Part shown: positions 7,169-17,483 of the stretch, piece by piece
Numbering within the stretch: the stretch's first letter is position 1
How the letters are laid out: every line of letters begins with the position of its first letter
Assembly (NCBI RefSeq): GCF_004349145.1
Contig: NZ_SMFO01000002.1
Coordinates: 1 to 64,000 of the forward strand
Length of the DNA stretch: 64,000 nucleotides
Origin: Flavobacterium hiemivividum
Lineage (GTDB): Bacteria; Bacteroidota; Bacteroidia; Flavobacteriales; Flavobacteriaceae
Direction of reading: 5' to 3'
Program-made: the position numbers and the translations under genes
Notes under the pieces: generated by a model
Databases searched by the model: none
Seen by the model: only the letters and a program-made list of their open reading frames with translations
Told to the model about the DNA's origin: nothing

Positions 7169-10100
7169 GAAATTATTATCCGAATTACAAAGAAGACTTA
7201 AAATAGGAAACCGCAGAGGAGTTCATTTAAATGCTATCCCTGCAAATTCAAGATACAAGTTCGATTTAAACAGACTTTCTCATATTGACAAAGACCTTCC
7301 AAACAATTTTATTAAATCACTACTGACAGAATTACCGCTTAAATTTAGGATAAGTTGGAAAGACAATGTGCCGGATTTAAACTCTCTTTTTCAAGAAGAC
7401 CAAACACAATTAGTTAGAATTACCAAGGCATTTGAAAACCTGATAAATCAAACAGATGCAATTGAATCTGAAAAAGGTATTAATACTTTTGGATTTGGAT
7501 TTCCAATTTTAGCAAGACGAGATAGAGCTGACAATAAATTAACTGTCGCACCAATCCTGATCTGGTCATTACGAATTAGGAGAACCAAAGAATTTAATAC
7601 CTGGGAAATACTTAGGAATGAAGACGACCCCATATACATTAATGAAGTTTTAATAAATCATTTACAAAGTGATTCAGAAATTGAAATAGAACAAATCCCG
7701 AGTGAAATGCTTGATGATGGCTTAATCAATAAAGCAGAGCTTATTGAAATTTGCAGCAATCTTATAAAAGCAATAAATACAAAGTCACCAGAAGATTTAG
7801 AAGATACTTTTAAAAAGAAATTGGAGACCATTACTGCGATTGGAGACAAGGCACATTATGAAAAATTACCTTTAAACTCAACAAATTCCTTTATTGATTT
7901 TAGTGGTTTATTCTCCATTTTTGAAGTTCAAAAACAAAATATAATCAATGATTATGGGGATTTAATGGAACTTGAAGGAGTAGATTTAGACCTTGAAGAT
8001 ATGGAGAAACATTCGTTTCAATCCATTTCATCGGTAGAAACAGATCCTTCGCAACAAAGTATTCTACATTCATTAGAAGCCACAAGAAATATTTTAATAC
8101 AAGGACCTCCCGGAACTGGCAAGAGCCAAACTCTTACAGCTATTCTTATCAATGCACTCGAAAACAATAAGAAAACAATTGTGGTATGTGAGAAAAGAAC
8201 AGCTTTAGAAGTATTGTATAATGCATTAACCGGCGACCCTAAAGATGGAGGTAGAGGACTCAATTATCATTGTGTTTTGATTAGAGATATTGTAAAGGAC
8301 AGAAAAACGGTTGTTGACTCTGTAAGAGATCGTGTTGACAATTCAGAATATAAACGCTACAGATACAATTATTCAAAAGAATCTTTAGATATCTTAACTT
8401 CAAAGGCAAAGGAATTAATCGCCAATATCAATAATAAACATCAAAAACTGGACAAAAAACTTATTGGAAACAAATCTTGGTCTGATGTAGTTGGGAATCT
8501 ATTAAAAGAACTCAAAGCAACAGAAGATGATAATAATCTTGACATTGACAAAACTCTCTTTACATATACATCACAAGAATTAAATTTATTGCTCGACCTT
8601 GTTCATAAAGGTCAAATTTTGTATGATGATTTTTTGCCAATTTTATCAACTTCATTTATCAATCCTTCCAAATTAATTGGCGAAAATCCATATTTAATTG
8701 AACAAAGTATTAATGAAGATTTTGATATTTATGTAAAACAACTTGCCGAAATTCAACAACTTTTAGAAGCAAATAGAAATGAGTTTTTTGGTTTAAGAAA
8801 AAGTGAATTAAAAACGCAGCTTGCATTTGTGAATGAAGCAATAGAAAAGGTTTTTGAAAAGGAAAAAGAACTGGAGCAATTAATTTATAGAAGCCAAGTT
8901 GAATATTACACCTTTAGAAAATCAGAATTACACCAACAAGAAAACAGCTTTTCGAAGTTGATTACAGAAATTGATTCGATTTTTGAAAGCAATAAGGGAA
9001 ATGATGATTTAACAAACAAAGCAAAAATTGACAGTTTTGGATTCAAAATAGCATCTATTTTCTCAAAGAGCAAGAAACAAACAATTTCAGATCATCTAAA
9101 ACTGCAAAACAATTTTAAAAAGCTCGAAGAATGTATAGAATCCTCAAAAGATTACGACACCAAAGAATTTGATGGCAATTTAGATTCAAAGAAAAGTACA
9201 TTACATTCATTCAAAACTGATGCGATAAAGCTGAAAAATGGCTTCAACAACAAAATTGAAGAGGAGTTTCATTCATTCAATTTAACTTCCGTTCTGGATG
9301 CTGCTGACACTAAAATTTTATTTCAACCAATTGACTTCAAAATAAATGAATTAAAATGTTCAGAAAGTTTTGGGTTAAAATTGCAGACTATAAAAAATGA
9401 TTTTGAAACGTACTTTGACGATCTAAATATAGTCTTTAAGTTGCTGTCAAAGACAATAGCTGAAAGTAATGACTTGGAATTACAATATTCATTCATTGGT
9501 TCATTCAACAATAAAAAAAGCATTTTATCTAGTCTAATTGCTGATTTAGAATTAGTAAAAGAAGCATTTGACAATAAAATCCGAACTGAGTTTCAAAAGA
9601 TTAGTTTACTCAAAGCAAATCCGAATGAAATTGAAATAAAAAGCCTTTCATTACTTCAAGAAAAGTCGAATGCTTTAGCCGATAAAATCAAAAATGACAA
9701 TTGGACTATTGAGAAAATTAAGTTAGCTGAATTTTACAAATTCATAGTGGATATAGAACTTCTTATCCAGAAGAAAGTTGATTATTTTAAGGCAGAAAAA
9801 GATTTATTCACAATTGAATTCAAATGGTTTCAATTTTACAATATTCAATCTGTAACTAATAAATCAATACTTGATGAATTAAAGCCTAAATCAAATTGGA
9901 ACAAGTCCTTTTTGATTCATTATCTTAATTCGATGCTTCTAAATTCAGCGAATATGGAATTGCCAACTGATGATGGTGAACATAATGAACTGGATAAGGC
10001 TTTAAACGGAATAGAAAAGGAGCAATTAAAATTCATCAAAGAATTTTGGTATTCGAAACAGATAGACACAACAAGAGAATTTGAGCAAAAAAACATAAAT

Positions 10101-12020
10101 CTTTCCGTTGAAAATCTTTATAATAAAAGAAGTAGTACCAGATTTAAAAGACTTTCATTAAGGCAAATTGTTCAATATGATGCCGATCTTTTTTCATCCT
10201 TTTTTCCAATTATTTTGACATCCCCAGATGTTGCAAGTAATCTATTCAAAGGAATGAATGGGTATTTTGATATTGTGATGTTTGATGAAGCCAGTCAATT
10301 AAGACTGGAAGATAATTTACCGGCAATATTAAAAGGAAAGCAGATTGTTATTGCAGGGGATGAACATCAAATGCCACCATCAAATTATTTTAGTAAGGTG
10401 TTCGATGGAACTGTTGAAGATGAAGATGATATAGAAGAGGAAAATGACAATAAGGTTAGAATCGATAAAGATGATATGTTGTTGTCTTGTGAATCGCTGC
10501 TTGATTTTGGTACTGAATTAAACTTCCAAAGAAAGCATCTTGATTTCCATTATCGTTCAAGGCATCCATTTTTAATTGATTTTTCCAATTATGCTTTTTA
10601 CAATCAAAGACTAAAACCTTTGCCAAATAATTTTGAATATGTTCCCATTAAATATATTCAGGTAAACGGCACATTTTCAGAGCACACTAATGAAGCGGAA
10701 GCCGAAATGGTTTTATCAATAATTGAGAACAATATTAACCGATTACCAAGTGGAGAATATCCAACTGTCGGAATAGCAACATTCAATATTGCTCAAAGAA
10801 ACCTTATAAAGTCAAAAATTGAAGAGCGGAAAAAATTTGAAAAGTTTAGTGATTTTAATGAAAAAATACAAGAATTAGAACTTGACAATCCTAAGAGTAA
10901 TAAATCGTTCATAAAAAATTTAGAAAATATCCAAGGCGATGAAAGGGACGTTATTATTCTTTCAACAACTTATGGAATAGGTAAAGATGGAAAGTTTGCA
11001 CAAAGGTTTGGTCCCATTAATCATTCAAAAGGATATAAACTTTTAAACGTAATCATTACGCGAGCCAAATTTAAAGTTTATGTATGTTCATCAATACCAG
11101 AGCAAGTATTTATGAATTATAAGGAGTATTTGGCAACTGAAGGATCAAATAATAAGAGAGCCGTTTTGTATGCATATTTGGCTTATTCTAAAGCAGTAAG
11201 CGAGAATAGCAATGATTTAAGGCTTTCTGTTTTAACTTCCCTATCTGAAAATACAACTAAAAGTGTAAGTTTTGATTCATTCGTTGGTGGAGATTTAGAA
11301 TCGCCATTTGAAGAAGAAGTATATCAAAGTTTAGCAGACAAACTGGGTATTGAAAAATTAATTCCTCAATTACAATTTGCTGGTTTTAGAATTGATATCG
11401 TTTATGACCCTAAAAAGATTGGGGTTCCTAAAATTGCAATTGAATGTGATGGTGCAAAATACCATTCCAGTAGAGAAGCATATCTACACGACAGACACAG
11501 ACAAAAAATATTAGAAAATCACGGTTTTGTATTTCATAGAATTTGGAGTACAAATTGGTGGCGTAATTCAAGTAGGGAAACCACAAGGCTAATTGACTTT
11601 ATAAAGAGCGTTGAATCAACAGGTGTTTCAAAATTAAAAGATCATTCAAAGACAGCATTGGCTTTTACGGACGAAATAGAAATAATTGAAAAATATATTT
11701 CGAAAGTATCTTTCATTGACAACGAGAAAGATGTTGCAATTATTCAAGCTATTGAAAAAAAGGCACCAGTACAAACCCATCTATTCCACGATGAAATCAA
11801 GCTAAATAGTAAGGTAAAAGTAAAATATGTGAATAATGGTAAGGATATAAGTGTTCAAATTGTTGAATCTACGAATAACAAAGGTGAAATAGTAAATGGA
11901 GTCCAAAAAGTCTATATAAAATCACCACTGGCAGTATCAATACTTGGGCGTTCTATCGGTGACATTGTAAAAGTTGGAGATTTAGACAATTTTGTTGAAA
12001 TTCTTCAAGTGGCAAATTAA
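7155..12020 (+). CDS. Giant SF1 helicase fused to a C-terminal Vsr/MTES_1575-type nuclease
   Basis: 1,622 residues from the ATG at 7155 (a TTG three codons upstream is less likely). Walker A is GPPGTGKSQ at about residue 317, followed by a very long insertion, partly coiled-coil, from about 350 to 1000. Walker B FDEASQLRLED is near 1043. Later SF1 motifs are GDERDVIILSTTYG (near 1260) and NVIITRAK. The C-terminal nuclease domain has FEEEVYQSL, then IAIECDGAKYHSS, then HDRHRQKILE and FHRIWSTNWW, a PD-(D/E)xK/Vsr-like arrangement. Helicase-nuclease fusions of this class are frequent in defence islands. It is the first large gene of the cargo in the 15.5-kb element. Confidence 0.85.
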   Translation: MELTEKLLSELQRRLKIGNRRGVHLNAIPANSRYKFDLNRLSHIDKDLPNNFIKSLLTELPLKFRISWKDNVPDLNSLFQEDQTQLVRITKAFENLINQTDAIESEKGINTFGFGFPILARRDRADNKLTVAPILIWSLRIRRTKEFNTWEILRNEDDPIYINEVLINHLQSDSEIEIEQIPSEMLDDGLINKAELIEICSNLIKAINTKSPEDLEDTFKKKLETITAIGDKAHYEKLPLNSTNSFIDFSGLFSIFEVQKQNIINDYGDLMELEGVDLDLEDMEKHSFQSISSVETDPSQQSILHSLEATRNILIQGPPGTGKSQTLTAILINALENNKKTIVVCEKRTALEVLYNALTGDPKDGGRGLNYHCVLIRDIVKDRKTVVDSVRDRVDNSEYKRYRYNYSKESLDILTSKAKELIANINNKHQKLDKKLIGNKSWSDVVGNLLKELKATEDDNNLDIDKTLFTYTSQELNLLLDLVHKGQILYDDFLPILSTSFINPSKLIGENPYLIEQSINEDFDIYVKQLAEIQQLLEANRNEFFGLRKSELKTQLAFVNEAIEKVFEKEKELEQLIYRSQVEYYTFRKSELHQQENSFSKLITEIDSIFESNKGNDDLTNKAKIDSFGFKIASIFSKSKKQTISDHLKLQNNFKKLEECIESSKDYDTKEFDGNLDSKKSTLHSFKTDAIKLKNGFNNKIEEEFHSFNLTSVLDAADTKILFQPIDFKINELKCSESFGLKLQTIKNDFETYFDDLNIVFKLLSKTIAESNDLELQYSFIGSFNNKKSILSSLIADLELVKEAFDNKIRTEFQKISLLKANPNEIEIKSLSLLQEKSNALADKIKNDNWTIEKIKLAEFYKFIVDIELLIQKKVDYFKAEKDLFTIEFKWFQFYNIQSVTNKSILDELKPKSNWNKSFLIHYLNSMLLNSANMELPTDDGEHNELDKALNGIEKEQLKFIKEFWYSKQIDTTREFEQKNINLSVENLYNKRSSTRFKRLSLRQIVQYDADLFSSFFPIILTSPDVASNLFKGMNGYFDIVMFDEASQLRLEDNLPAILKGKQIVIAGDEHQMPPSNYFSKVFDGTVEDEDDIEEENDNKVRIDKDDMLLSCESLLDFGTELNFQRKHLDFHYRSRHPFLIDFSNYAFYNQRLKPLPNNFEYVPIKYIQVNGTFSEHTNEAEAEMVLSIIENNINRLPSGEYPTVGIATFNIAQRNLIKSKIEERKKFEKFSDFNEKIQELELDNPKSNKSFIKNLENIQGDERDVIILSTTYGIGKDGKFAQRFGPINHSKGYKLLNVIITRAKFKVYVCSSIPEQVFMNYKEYLATEGSNNKRAVLYAYLAYSKAVSENSNDLRLSVLTSLSENTTKSVSFDSFVGGDLESPFEEEVYQSLADKLGIEKLIPQLQFAGFRIDIVYDPKKIGVPKIAIECDGAKYHSSREAYLHDRHRQKILENHGFVFHRIWSTNWWRNSSRETTRLIDFIKSVESTGVSKLKDHSKTALAFTDEIEIIEKYISKVSFIDNEKDVAIIQAIEKKAPVQTHLFHDEIKLNSKVKVKYVNNGKDISVQIVESTNNKGEIVNGVQKVYIKSPLAVSILGRSIGDIVKVGDLDNFVEILQVAN

Positions 12021-12222
12021 AGTATTGTGAGCTACACCTTTTTATAGCTCCTTTTCCACGAATATTTAAATTTACTAATAAAAAATCAAATGAAGGTTTA
12101 TATTGACGAATGTATGAAAGGTTTTTCGTTTAAGGAGTTAGTATTTAAATAGATGTTTTTTAAGAAAGTGTTTATGTGACTTTCGGAAGAAAAAGAAAGT
12201 TATAAATAAAAAAAAGCAGCTT

Positions 12223-13962
12223 ATGATGGGTTATCTAGTTAAATATTCAGATTTTTATGAAACACTTGTACCTGACAATCCAATTGAATTAATTCTTGAT
12301 ATAGCAAAAGAAGAGCTTATTGCAACTATAGTTGCTGTTAATACAAGATTAAAACCTCTAACTTCAAATCATTATGACGACTCAAAAGAAACCCAAATAA
12401 ACTGTTTGAGAACAATTTTTCTAGACAATGAAAATTCACTTGAACAATCTTTTTGCTTACCAATAATTAGAAAATATGATATAAGACCTGCAAATCATAA
12501 ATTATTTTCAAGGGTAACTTGTTTATATGCATTACAAGAAATTATAAATTGCGAACAATTTACCGATACAATACAAGAGTATAATTTTGATAAGAGAGAA
12601 CGAATATTTAAATTTTTACTTATTGCAAACAACCAAATATTAACAGGAGATAAAAATTATAAAGAAGAAGGTTATGATAAATTAGGTAATGATTTTTTTG
12701 AATTTTTTATGTTTAGAGAATTGCATCATAATCAATACAATGAATGTTCTAATGCAATAAATATTTTTTACAAATCTTTTTATCTATTTAACAAAATTGA
12801 GAATCATCATATTTTTGGTGAACATTTCAAAAACTATATAACTTGGCATTATAACGTTGAAAGTACGAATGAATTTCTAAAACATATTATTTGGAGTTAT
12901 ATAAAAAGTTATGATGAAAAATTAGTATTACGATATATCAATGTTCCAAAAGACAATACTGATGCTATAAAAATATTAGATGCTTTTAGTTCTAAAGTTG
13001 TATATGATATTCCTGCTAAAGACGATTTAAGAACGTTTGACTTTTTTCCGTTAAAAAAAAGTCCTTTGTTTAAATGTAAACAAAAGGATAGCAAGAATAT
13101 TATCAGTTATCTAATGATGGACGAAAGTCTTTATATTGAAAAAATATATTCAATTTTCATAAACGATTTTTGGTTTGATTATTTAAAGCCCAATGAAATA
13201 TATACTAGAAAAGATTGGGGTAGTTTCATTGGCTCTGAATTTTACGAACCATTTATAGAAGAAATTTTAAATGAATCTCTTTCTACTAGTCCAAATATTG
13301 TAGTGAGATCAACTAATCAACTTATTTTTAATATTGAAGGTAGTCCAATTGAGTATGCTGATGTTTATGTTAGAGAGAAACAAAATGTAGCATTATTTGA
13401 AGTGAAAAGTGGATTTATTCCACTAGATTACGGATATAAAACGGTAGCAACCGTTGAGGATTACAAAAGTCTTGATTTAGATAAGTTTAATAAAGATTAT
13501 GGTTTAACTCAATTAGCAGAAAAGACTATAAAAAAATTCCATCTTTATAAAAAAGAAATAAACGACCCAAATTTTAATTCAGATAGGAAAGTACAAATTT
13601 ATCCTGTAATTATTGTGAATGACCCAATTATAAGCTCTGGTATCGTACCTTTTGTCCTAAAAAGAAAGTTTAATGATTTGCTTGAAAAAGAAGGAATTAA
13701 TAAAAAAGCAAAAGAACATAATATCAGCGATTTGTGTATAATTAATATTAGTCATTTACAAGATATGGAACAAAGTTTAAAAGATAAAAAAGTCAATTTC
13801 TTTAGCTTACTAGACTTATATCTACTAATGTCGGATTTTAAAAACAAAAATAATTTTAAAGGATATAAATTTCTTAGAACATTTGAACACGTTTTATATG
13901 CTAAAGTGAAAGATGGATTAATATCCGATAGAATAAAAGATTTAAAATGGATAAAAGAATAA
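12223..13962 (+). CDS. Unrecognised protein with a PD-(D/E)xK-like motif
   Basis: 579 residues; I do not recognise the family. The first 330 residues look helical. In the C-terminal third, YADVYVREKQNVALFEVKSG has the D-x(n)-E-x-K spacing and strand context of a restriction-like nuclease core. Later, YPVIIVNDPIISSG and LCIINISHL look like additional core strands. No transmembrane segment is visible. ATG codons at 12223 and 12226 are both possible starts. It lies between the helicase-nuclease gene and the kinase gene, so it is probably part of the same cargo. A nuclease role is inferred from one motif. Confidence 0.6.
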   Translation: MMGYLVKYSDFYETLVPDNPIELILDIAKEELIATIVAVNTRLKPLTSNHYDDSKETQINCLRTIFLDNENSLEQSFCLPIIRKYDIRPANHKLFSRVTCLYALQEIINCEQFTDTIQEYNFDKRERIFKFLLIANNQILTGDKNYKEEGYDKLGNDFFEFFMFRELHHNQYNECSNAINIFYKSFYLFNKIENHHIFGEHFKNYITWHYNVESTNEFLKHIIWSYIKSYDEKLVLRYINVPKDNTDAIKILDAFSSKVVYDIPAKDDLRTFDFFPLKKSPLFKCKQKDSKNIISYLMMDESLYIEKIYSIFINDFWFDYLKPNEIYTRKDWGSFIGSEFYEPFIEEILNESLSTSPNIVVRSTNQLIFNIEGSPIEYADVYVREKQNVALFEVKSGFIPLDYGYKTVATVEDYKSLDLDKFNKDYGLTQLAEKTIKKFHLYKKEINDPNFNSDRKVQIYPVIIVNDPIISSGIVPFVLKRKFNDLLEKEGINKKAKEHNISDLCIINISHLQDMEQSLKDKKVNFFSLLDLYLLMSDFKNKNNFKGYKFLRTFEHVLYAKVKDGLISDRIKDLKWIKE

Positions 13963-14069
13963 ATATATGAGTGTTTCTGAAAATTATAGATGGGAATAAA
14001 ATGATGTGATTAATTCTATAAACAACAAATTTTTAGAAAAATAATGAAACCTATTTAAAAGTAAATTTT

Positions 14070-15788
14070 ATGTCATTAATTGATAACAAATACTCATACA
14101 TAAAAGACCTTGGCTCTGGTGGATTTGGCAAAGTATTTTTGGCAAAAGAAAAAATTTCTAATAGGTATGTGGCAATCAAACAATTATTAAACACAAATAA
14201 GTCAGAACAAGAAGATATAATCCACGAAATAGAAATTGTTTCAAAGTTTGAAAATCCCAATATAGTTACCTACTACCATCATTTTTACGAAGAGGAAGTT
14301 TTATATTTAGTAATGGAATTCTGTTCAGGTGGTACTTTAAGAGATAAAATTTTAAATAATAAAGTAACTCCCGCTGAAGCTATAGAATGGATTCAGACAT
14401 TGGCTACTTGCCTCAGAGTGATTCATAAAAGAGGAATTGTGCATCACGACATTAAACCCGATAATATTGTATTTTCTCAAAACGGTACCATTAAAATTGC
14501 TGATTTTGGTGTGGCAAACAAAAACATTGGTACAACATCTTATATGAGTCCCGAATCATTTTCTTGGAAAAATGACACTCGTCAGGATCCTCGGGTTGAT
14601 ATTTATGCCCTTGGGGTAACATTTATGGAACTTTTAACGGGTAGAAATCCTTTCAGTTATTTATCCGTCGACGAAATACTAGAAAAACACCAATCAACAG
14701 ACTTCCAAATTCAAGAACTTCCAAATTGGCAACAAGAAATAATTTTAAAAGCAATCAATAAAACACCTGAATTGAGATTTCAGTTTATGATTGAATTGGA
14801 AGAAGCCTTGAAAGCAAAATCGGTTCCAATAATATTCAACAAAGACAATCTAAAAGCGGCAGAATTAATTGAATTAGCAGACAAAGCCTTACGAACAAAC
14901 AAATGGCGTAATGCCCTGAAATATTTAGAGTTAGCCAATAAAAGATATAAAAACAATGTTTCTGTGTTACAAGCTTTAGGTAAATACAACCTAAGAATTC
15001 AAAAGATTGAAATTGCTAAAAGTTTCTATGAAAGAGCTTTAAAACTAAATCCGAGATTAGATGTTCAAAAAGATTTGGGTTGGATAAATTTAGAAGCTCA
15101 AAAATACCCAGTAGCAATCGGCCTTTTATCAGACCATCTTCACAGAAACCCGGCAGATTATGAAGCCTATAATCTATTAATCCGTTGTTATTACGAAACT
15201 GACAGATACGAAACAGCAATGGGATTATCCAAAATGATAATGGAAGCCAATCCTACTTTACCTTGTTTTGCAAACAATTATTTTATTGCTTTTATATTAA
15301 ATACTAATGGTAAATCATTCCCTCCAAAATCAAAATGGGTACAAGATACCAATCCATTTATTGGGTATAACCGTTCAGTAATTGAAGAGGAAGCAATAAG
15401 CCATAATCATAAAAAATACCCGACGCTGAAATCAAAACTATTGTTTATGGACTTTCAATTCAACACTTTGAAAGAAAATACAATAACGATATTAGAAACG
15501 AATAATGAAAATGACACCCCAACATCCATATCAGAATCAATAATAAAATTTGGCAGAACAGAATATAGTCAAAACAACATAGAAGTATCAGGAGGAAATG
15601 CAATAAGCAGAAGGCATTGCATAATAATAAATAGCAAAGACAATGTTTGGCTCTATGATTTAGAAAGTACCGGAACCAATGTAAATGATGAAAAAGTCAC
15701 CAATAAAATTCCTTTAATTGGCTTCAACAAAATAAGTGTTAATGACGTATTTTTTACAATTATAACAGATAAAACTAAATTGCTGTGA
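14070..15788 (+). CDS. Ser/Thr protein kinase with TPR repeats and a C-terminal FHA domain
   Basis: 572 residues. Kinase domain about 8-265: glycine loop GSGGFGKV (15-22), VAIK lysine (37), HHDIKPDN catalytic loop with Asp127, DFG (145-147) and a YMSPES activation segment. TPR-like repeats span about 270-400 (WRNALKYLELANKRY, AKSFYERALKLNPR, YEAYNLLIRCYYETDRYETA). An FHA domain follows (about 465-570) with GRTEYS, SRRHC and a TNVN loop, so it may read its own phospho-threonines. No membrane segment, so it is cytosolic, unlike PknB kinases. A second, broken copy lies at 54849-56428. It follows the nuclease-like gene and probably signals within the same system. Confidence 0.9.
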   Translation: MSLIDNKYSYIKDLGSGGFGKVFLAKEKISNRYVAIKQLLNTNKSEQEDIIHEIEIVSKFENPNIVTYYHHFYEEEVLYLVMEFCSGGTLRDKILNNKVTPAEAIEWIQTLATCLRVIHKRGIVHHDIKPDNIVFSQNGTIKIADFGVANKNIGTTSYMSPESFSWKNDTRQDPRVDIYALGVTFMELLTGRNPFSYLSVDEILEKHQSTDFQIQELPNWQQEIILKAINKTPELRFQFMIELEEALKAKSVPIIFNKDNLKAAELIELADKALRTNKWRNALKYLELANKRYKNNVSVLQALGKYNLRIQKIEIAKSFYERALKLNPRLDVQKDLGWINLEAQKYPVAIGLLSDHLHRNPADYEAYNLLIRCYYETDRYETAMGLSKMIMEANPTLPCFANNYFIAFILNTNGKSFPPKSKWVQDTNPFIGYNRSVIEEEAISHNHKKYPTLKSKLLFMDFQFNTLKENTITILETNNENDTPTSISESIIKFGRTEYSQNNIEVSGGNAISRRHCIIINSKDNVWLYDLESTGTNVNDEKVTNKIPLIGFNKISVNDVFFTIITDKTKLL

Positions 15789-15831
15789 TATATTAAATTA
15801 AATTTGAGAGATATAATAAACCGTAAAAGTT

Positions 15832-16272
15832 ATGAAAATAGAAGTATATATTGACGGACGTGATTTTTTACATAAAGGACGCAGTTTCAATGATTCAATT
15901 TTAAAATTATTAAAGGAAACCACTATTTATAAATTACCTGAAGAATTAAGCATAGGAAAAGCACAAGAAATTGAAATCATTAAAAAAATATGCCAAAACG
16001 ATTCCTTGATGCATAGTATCGAAAAGCATATTACATTAGATACTGAATTTGCCAACAAAGTGATAATGCAGGATACCATAAACTGTAGCTGTTTAAAAGC
16101 CATAACATCTGTTGGTGATGTTTTAAAAGAATTAATGATTGATAACTACCAATTGGTCTTAACAAATAGAACTTGGGTTGAAGTAGATCATCTGGTATTA
16201 TTTTTTGAAGCGGTCAATTATGGTGAAGCTAATAGATTTGTTAAAAAATCAATTCGCGGTATTTATACCTAA
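15832..16272 (+). CDS. Unrecognised small protein downstream of the kinase
   Basis: 146 residues; the family is not recognised. It begins MKIEVYIDGRDF, a short strand-forming start, then is mainly helical, with two cysteines in INCSCLKAI. It is acidic to neutral and has no signal peptide or membrane segment. It starts 43 bp after the kinase stop in the same direction and is probably its operon partner, perhaps a substrate or regulator. A 20-codon ORF at 12090-12152 starts similarly (MKVYIDE), which may be chance. Confidence 0.65.
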   Translation: MKIEVYIDGRDFLHKGRSFNDSILKLLKETTIYKLPEELSIGKAQEIEIIKKICQNDSLMHSIEKHITLDTEFANKVIMQDTINCSCLKAITSVGDVLKELMIDNYQLVLTNRTWVEVDHLVLFFEAVNYGEANRFVKKSIRGIYT

Positions 16273-16304
16273 AAGCCTTGTTTCATTAACATATCAGGTA
16301 TAGA

Positions 16305-16873
16305 CATCACGGGCAATCAAGCGGTCTCTCTTCGGTCGTTCTCTTTGTTCCGTTCGGCTGTTCCAGTCAGTCGTACCTCCTTCCGTTCCACAGACACTTC
16401 ACAGCACAAAAAAATAAGGCAGCCAAAAAATTGGCAGCCTCATTTTTTCCGCTGTTCGTTCCTCATCTTCACACGTTCTCTACCCTACGTTCGGCAGGGC
16501 TAATGCATCCACAATACCGCTTCATTCCGTTGCACTCCGCAAGCTACGTTCCACTGCATTCCAGCCGTATTATGTCTGCCGCCCTTTATTTTTTCAGCGG
16601 TTGCTCTTTCGCACAGCCATCGGGGTTGGCTCCGTTCAGTAAAAACTTCACTTTGCCCTAAATCAAGGAACGCCAAAGGCTGACTTATATTTTTTCCCCG
16701 CCGTTTCACGCTCGCAGTACTTCTCTCCACTTCGCAAAAGCTACATTCCGTTCCCGTCCTGCCGTGGCTGTTCGATTGCCGCAACACCGCCAACTTCGCT
16801 CCTCGAAAATAATAATTTCCGCTATCGCTACAATCATTTTTTTCTGCGGTGCTTGGGGGTGTTTGATTGCCGA
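16305..16873 (+). repeat. GC-rich interspersed repeat, copy 1 (inverted relative to copy 2)
   Basis: About 570 bp markedly richer in GC than its surroundings, matching 24713-25343 on the opposite strand over most of its length. Shared blocks include CATCACGGGCAATCAAGC at one end and GGTGCTTGGGGGTGTTTGAT at the other. An internal hairpin (about 16419-16443, AGGCAGCC...GGCAGCCT) is followed by T residues. Both strands contain overlapping short ORFs, which I regard as spurious. The rest of the gap, 16874-17379, shows no credible gene. Function unknown: a structured RNA, a non-autonomous mobile repeat or an origin-type site are all possible. Confidence 0.7.
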
Positions 16874-17379
16874 TTAAACAATGGAATTTTCAATAAGTAG
16901 GATTTCACACAAAAAATATCCTGCTACAAAAAAAATAAATAAAAAGAAAGTAAAGGTAAGTTCCGGTTTCAAAAAGTAAAGTTCAAGCCCTACGGGTTTT
17001 TGAAAAAATCTCCACCCTACATTTTTCGATCGCTTCAACATTTGATTATAATCAAAATTCCATTTCCGAACAACTTCATAATATAAACCCGGGTAGTATT
17101 TTTTCAAAAAAACTTGACTTCTTTTGAAACCTCCACTGTGACGATGACTTTCTTTTTTTTCTTTTTTTCTTTTAAAAATATATAGGGAGGAAGGTAACGA
17201 TAGCGTCATTTTAAATCCGAAACTATTCCGGATTGTATTCTCTTTTTCGTCAGAAAGAATGAAACTACCAAACAATCTGCAAAAAGAACCTTTACCGACG
17301 TATTTTTAATTACTATTCAAAACCATTAAGGCATAAAATATAATAATTCATAATAGATAAATATGTTTTTAGCTGTCAA

Positions 17380-17412
17380 TTGTAATTAAAATGTGTTTAA
17401 TGATTAAATTTG
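17380..17412 (+). promoter_or_regulatory. Promoter of the DUF6266 gene
   Basis: TTG at 17380-17382 and TAAATTTG at 17405-17412, 22 bp apart, fit the Bacteroidota -33/-7 promoter. The gene starts 71 bp downstream. Confidence 0.5.
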
Positions 17413-17483
17413 TATCATTGTTTAAAATCAATACCAAAGCCGTACCAAGCCCACGAAATTGTAATTTTTAAATTGTCATAATT

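Noticed and set aside
12090..12152. 20-codon ORF MKVYIDE... resembling the start of the 15832 gene
   Set aside because: Too short to establish homology; could be a duplicated start fragment but is equally likely chance.
16431..16793. Overlapping ORFs on both strands in the GC-rich repeat (also 24559-25160)
   Set aside because: They overlap on opposite strands, have no conserved domain and reflect the repeat's base composition. The two repeat copies are diverged in a way that keeps hairpins rather than a reading frame.
16874..17275. 133-codon minus-strand ORF next to the GC-rich repeat
   Set aside because: Lys/Phe-rich low-complexity coding from poly-A/T tracts (a long CTTTTTTTC tract), no start signal and no recognisable domain.
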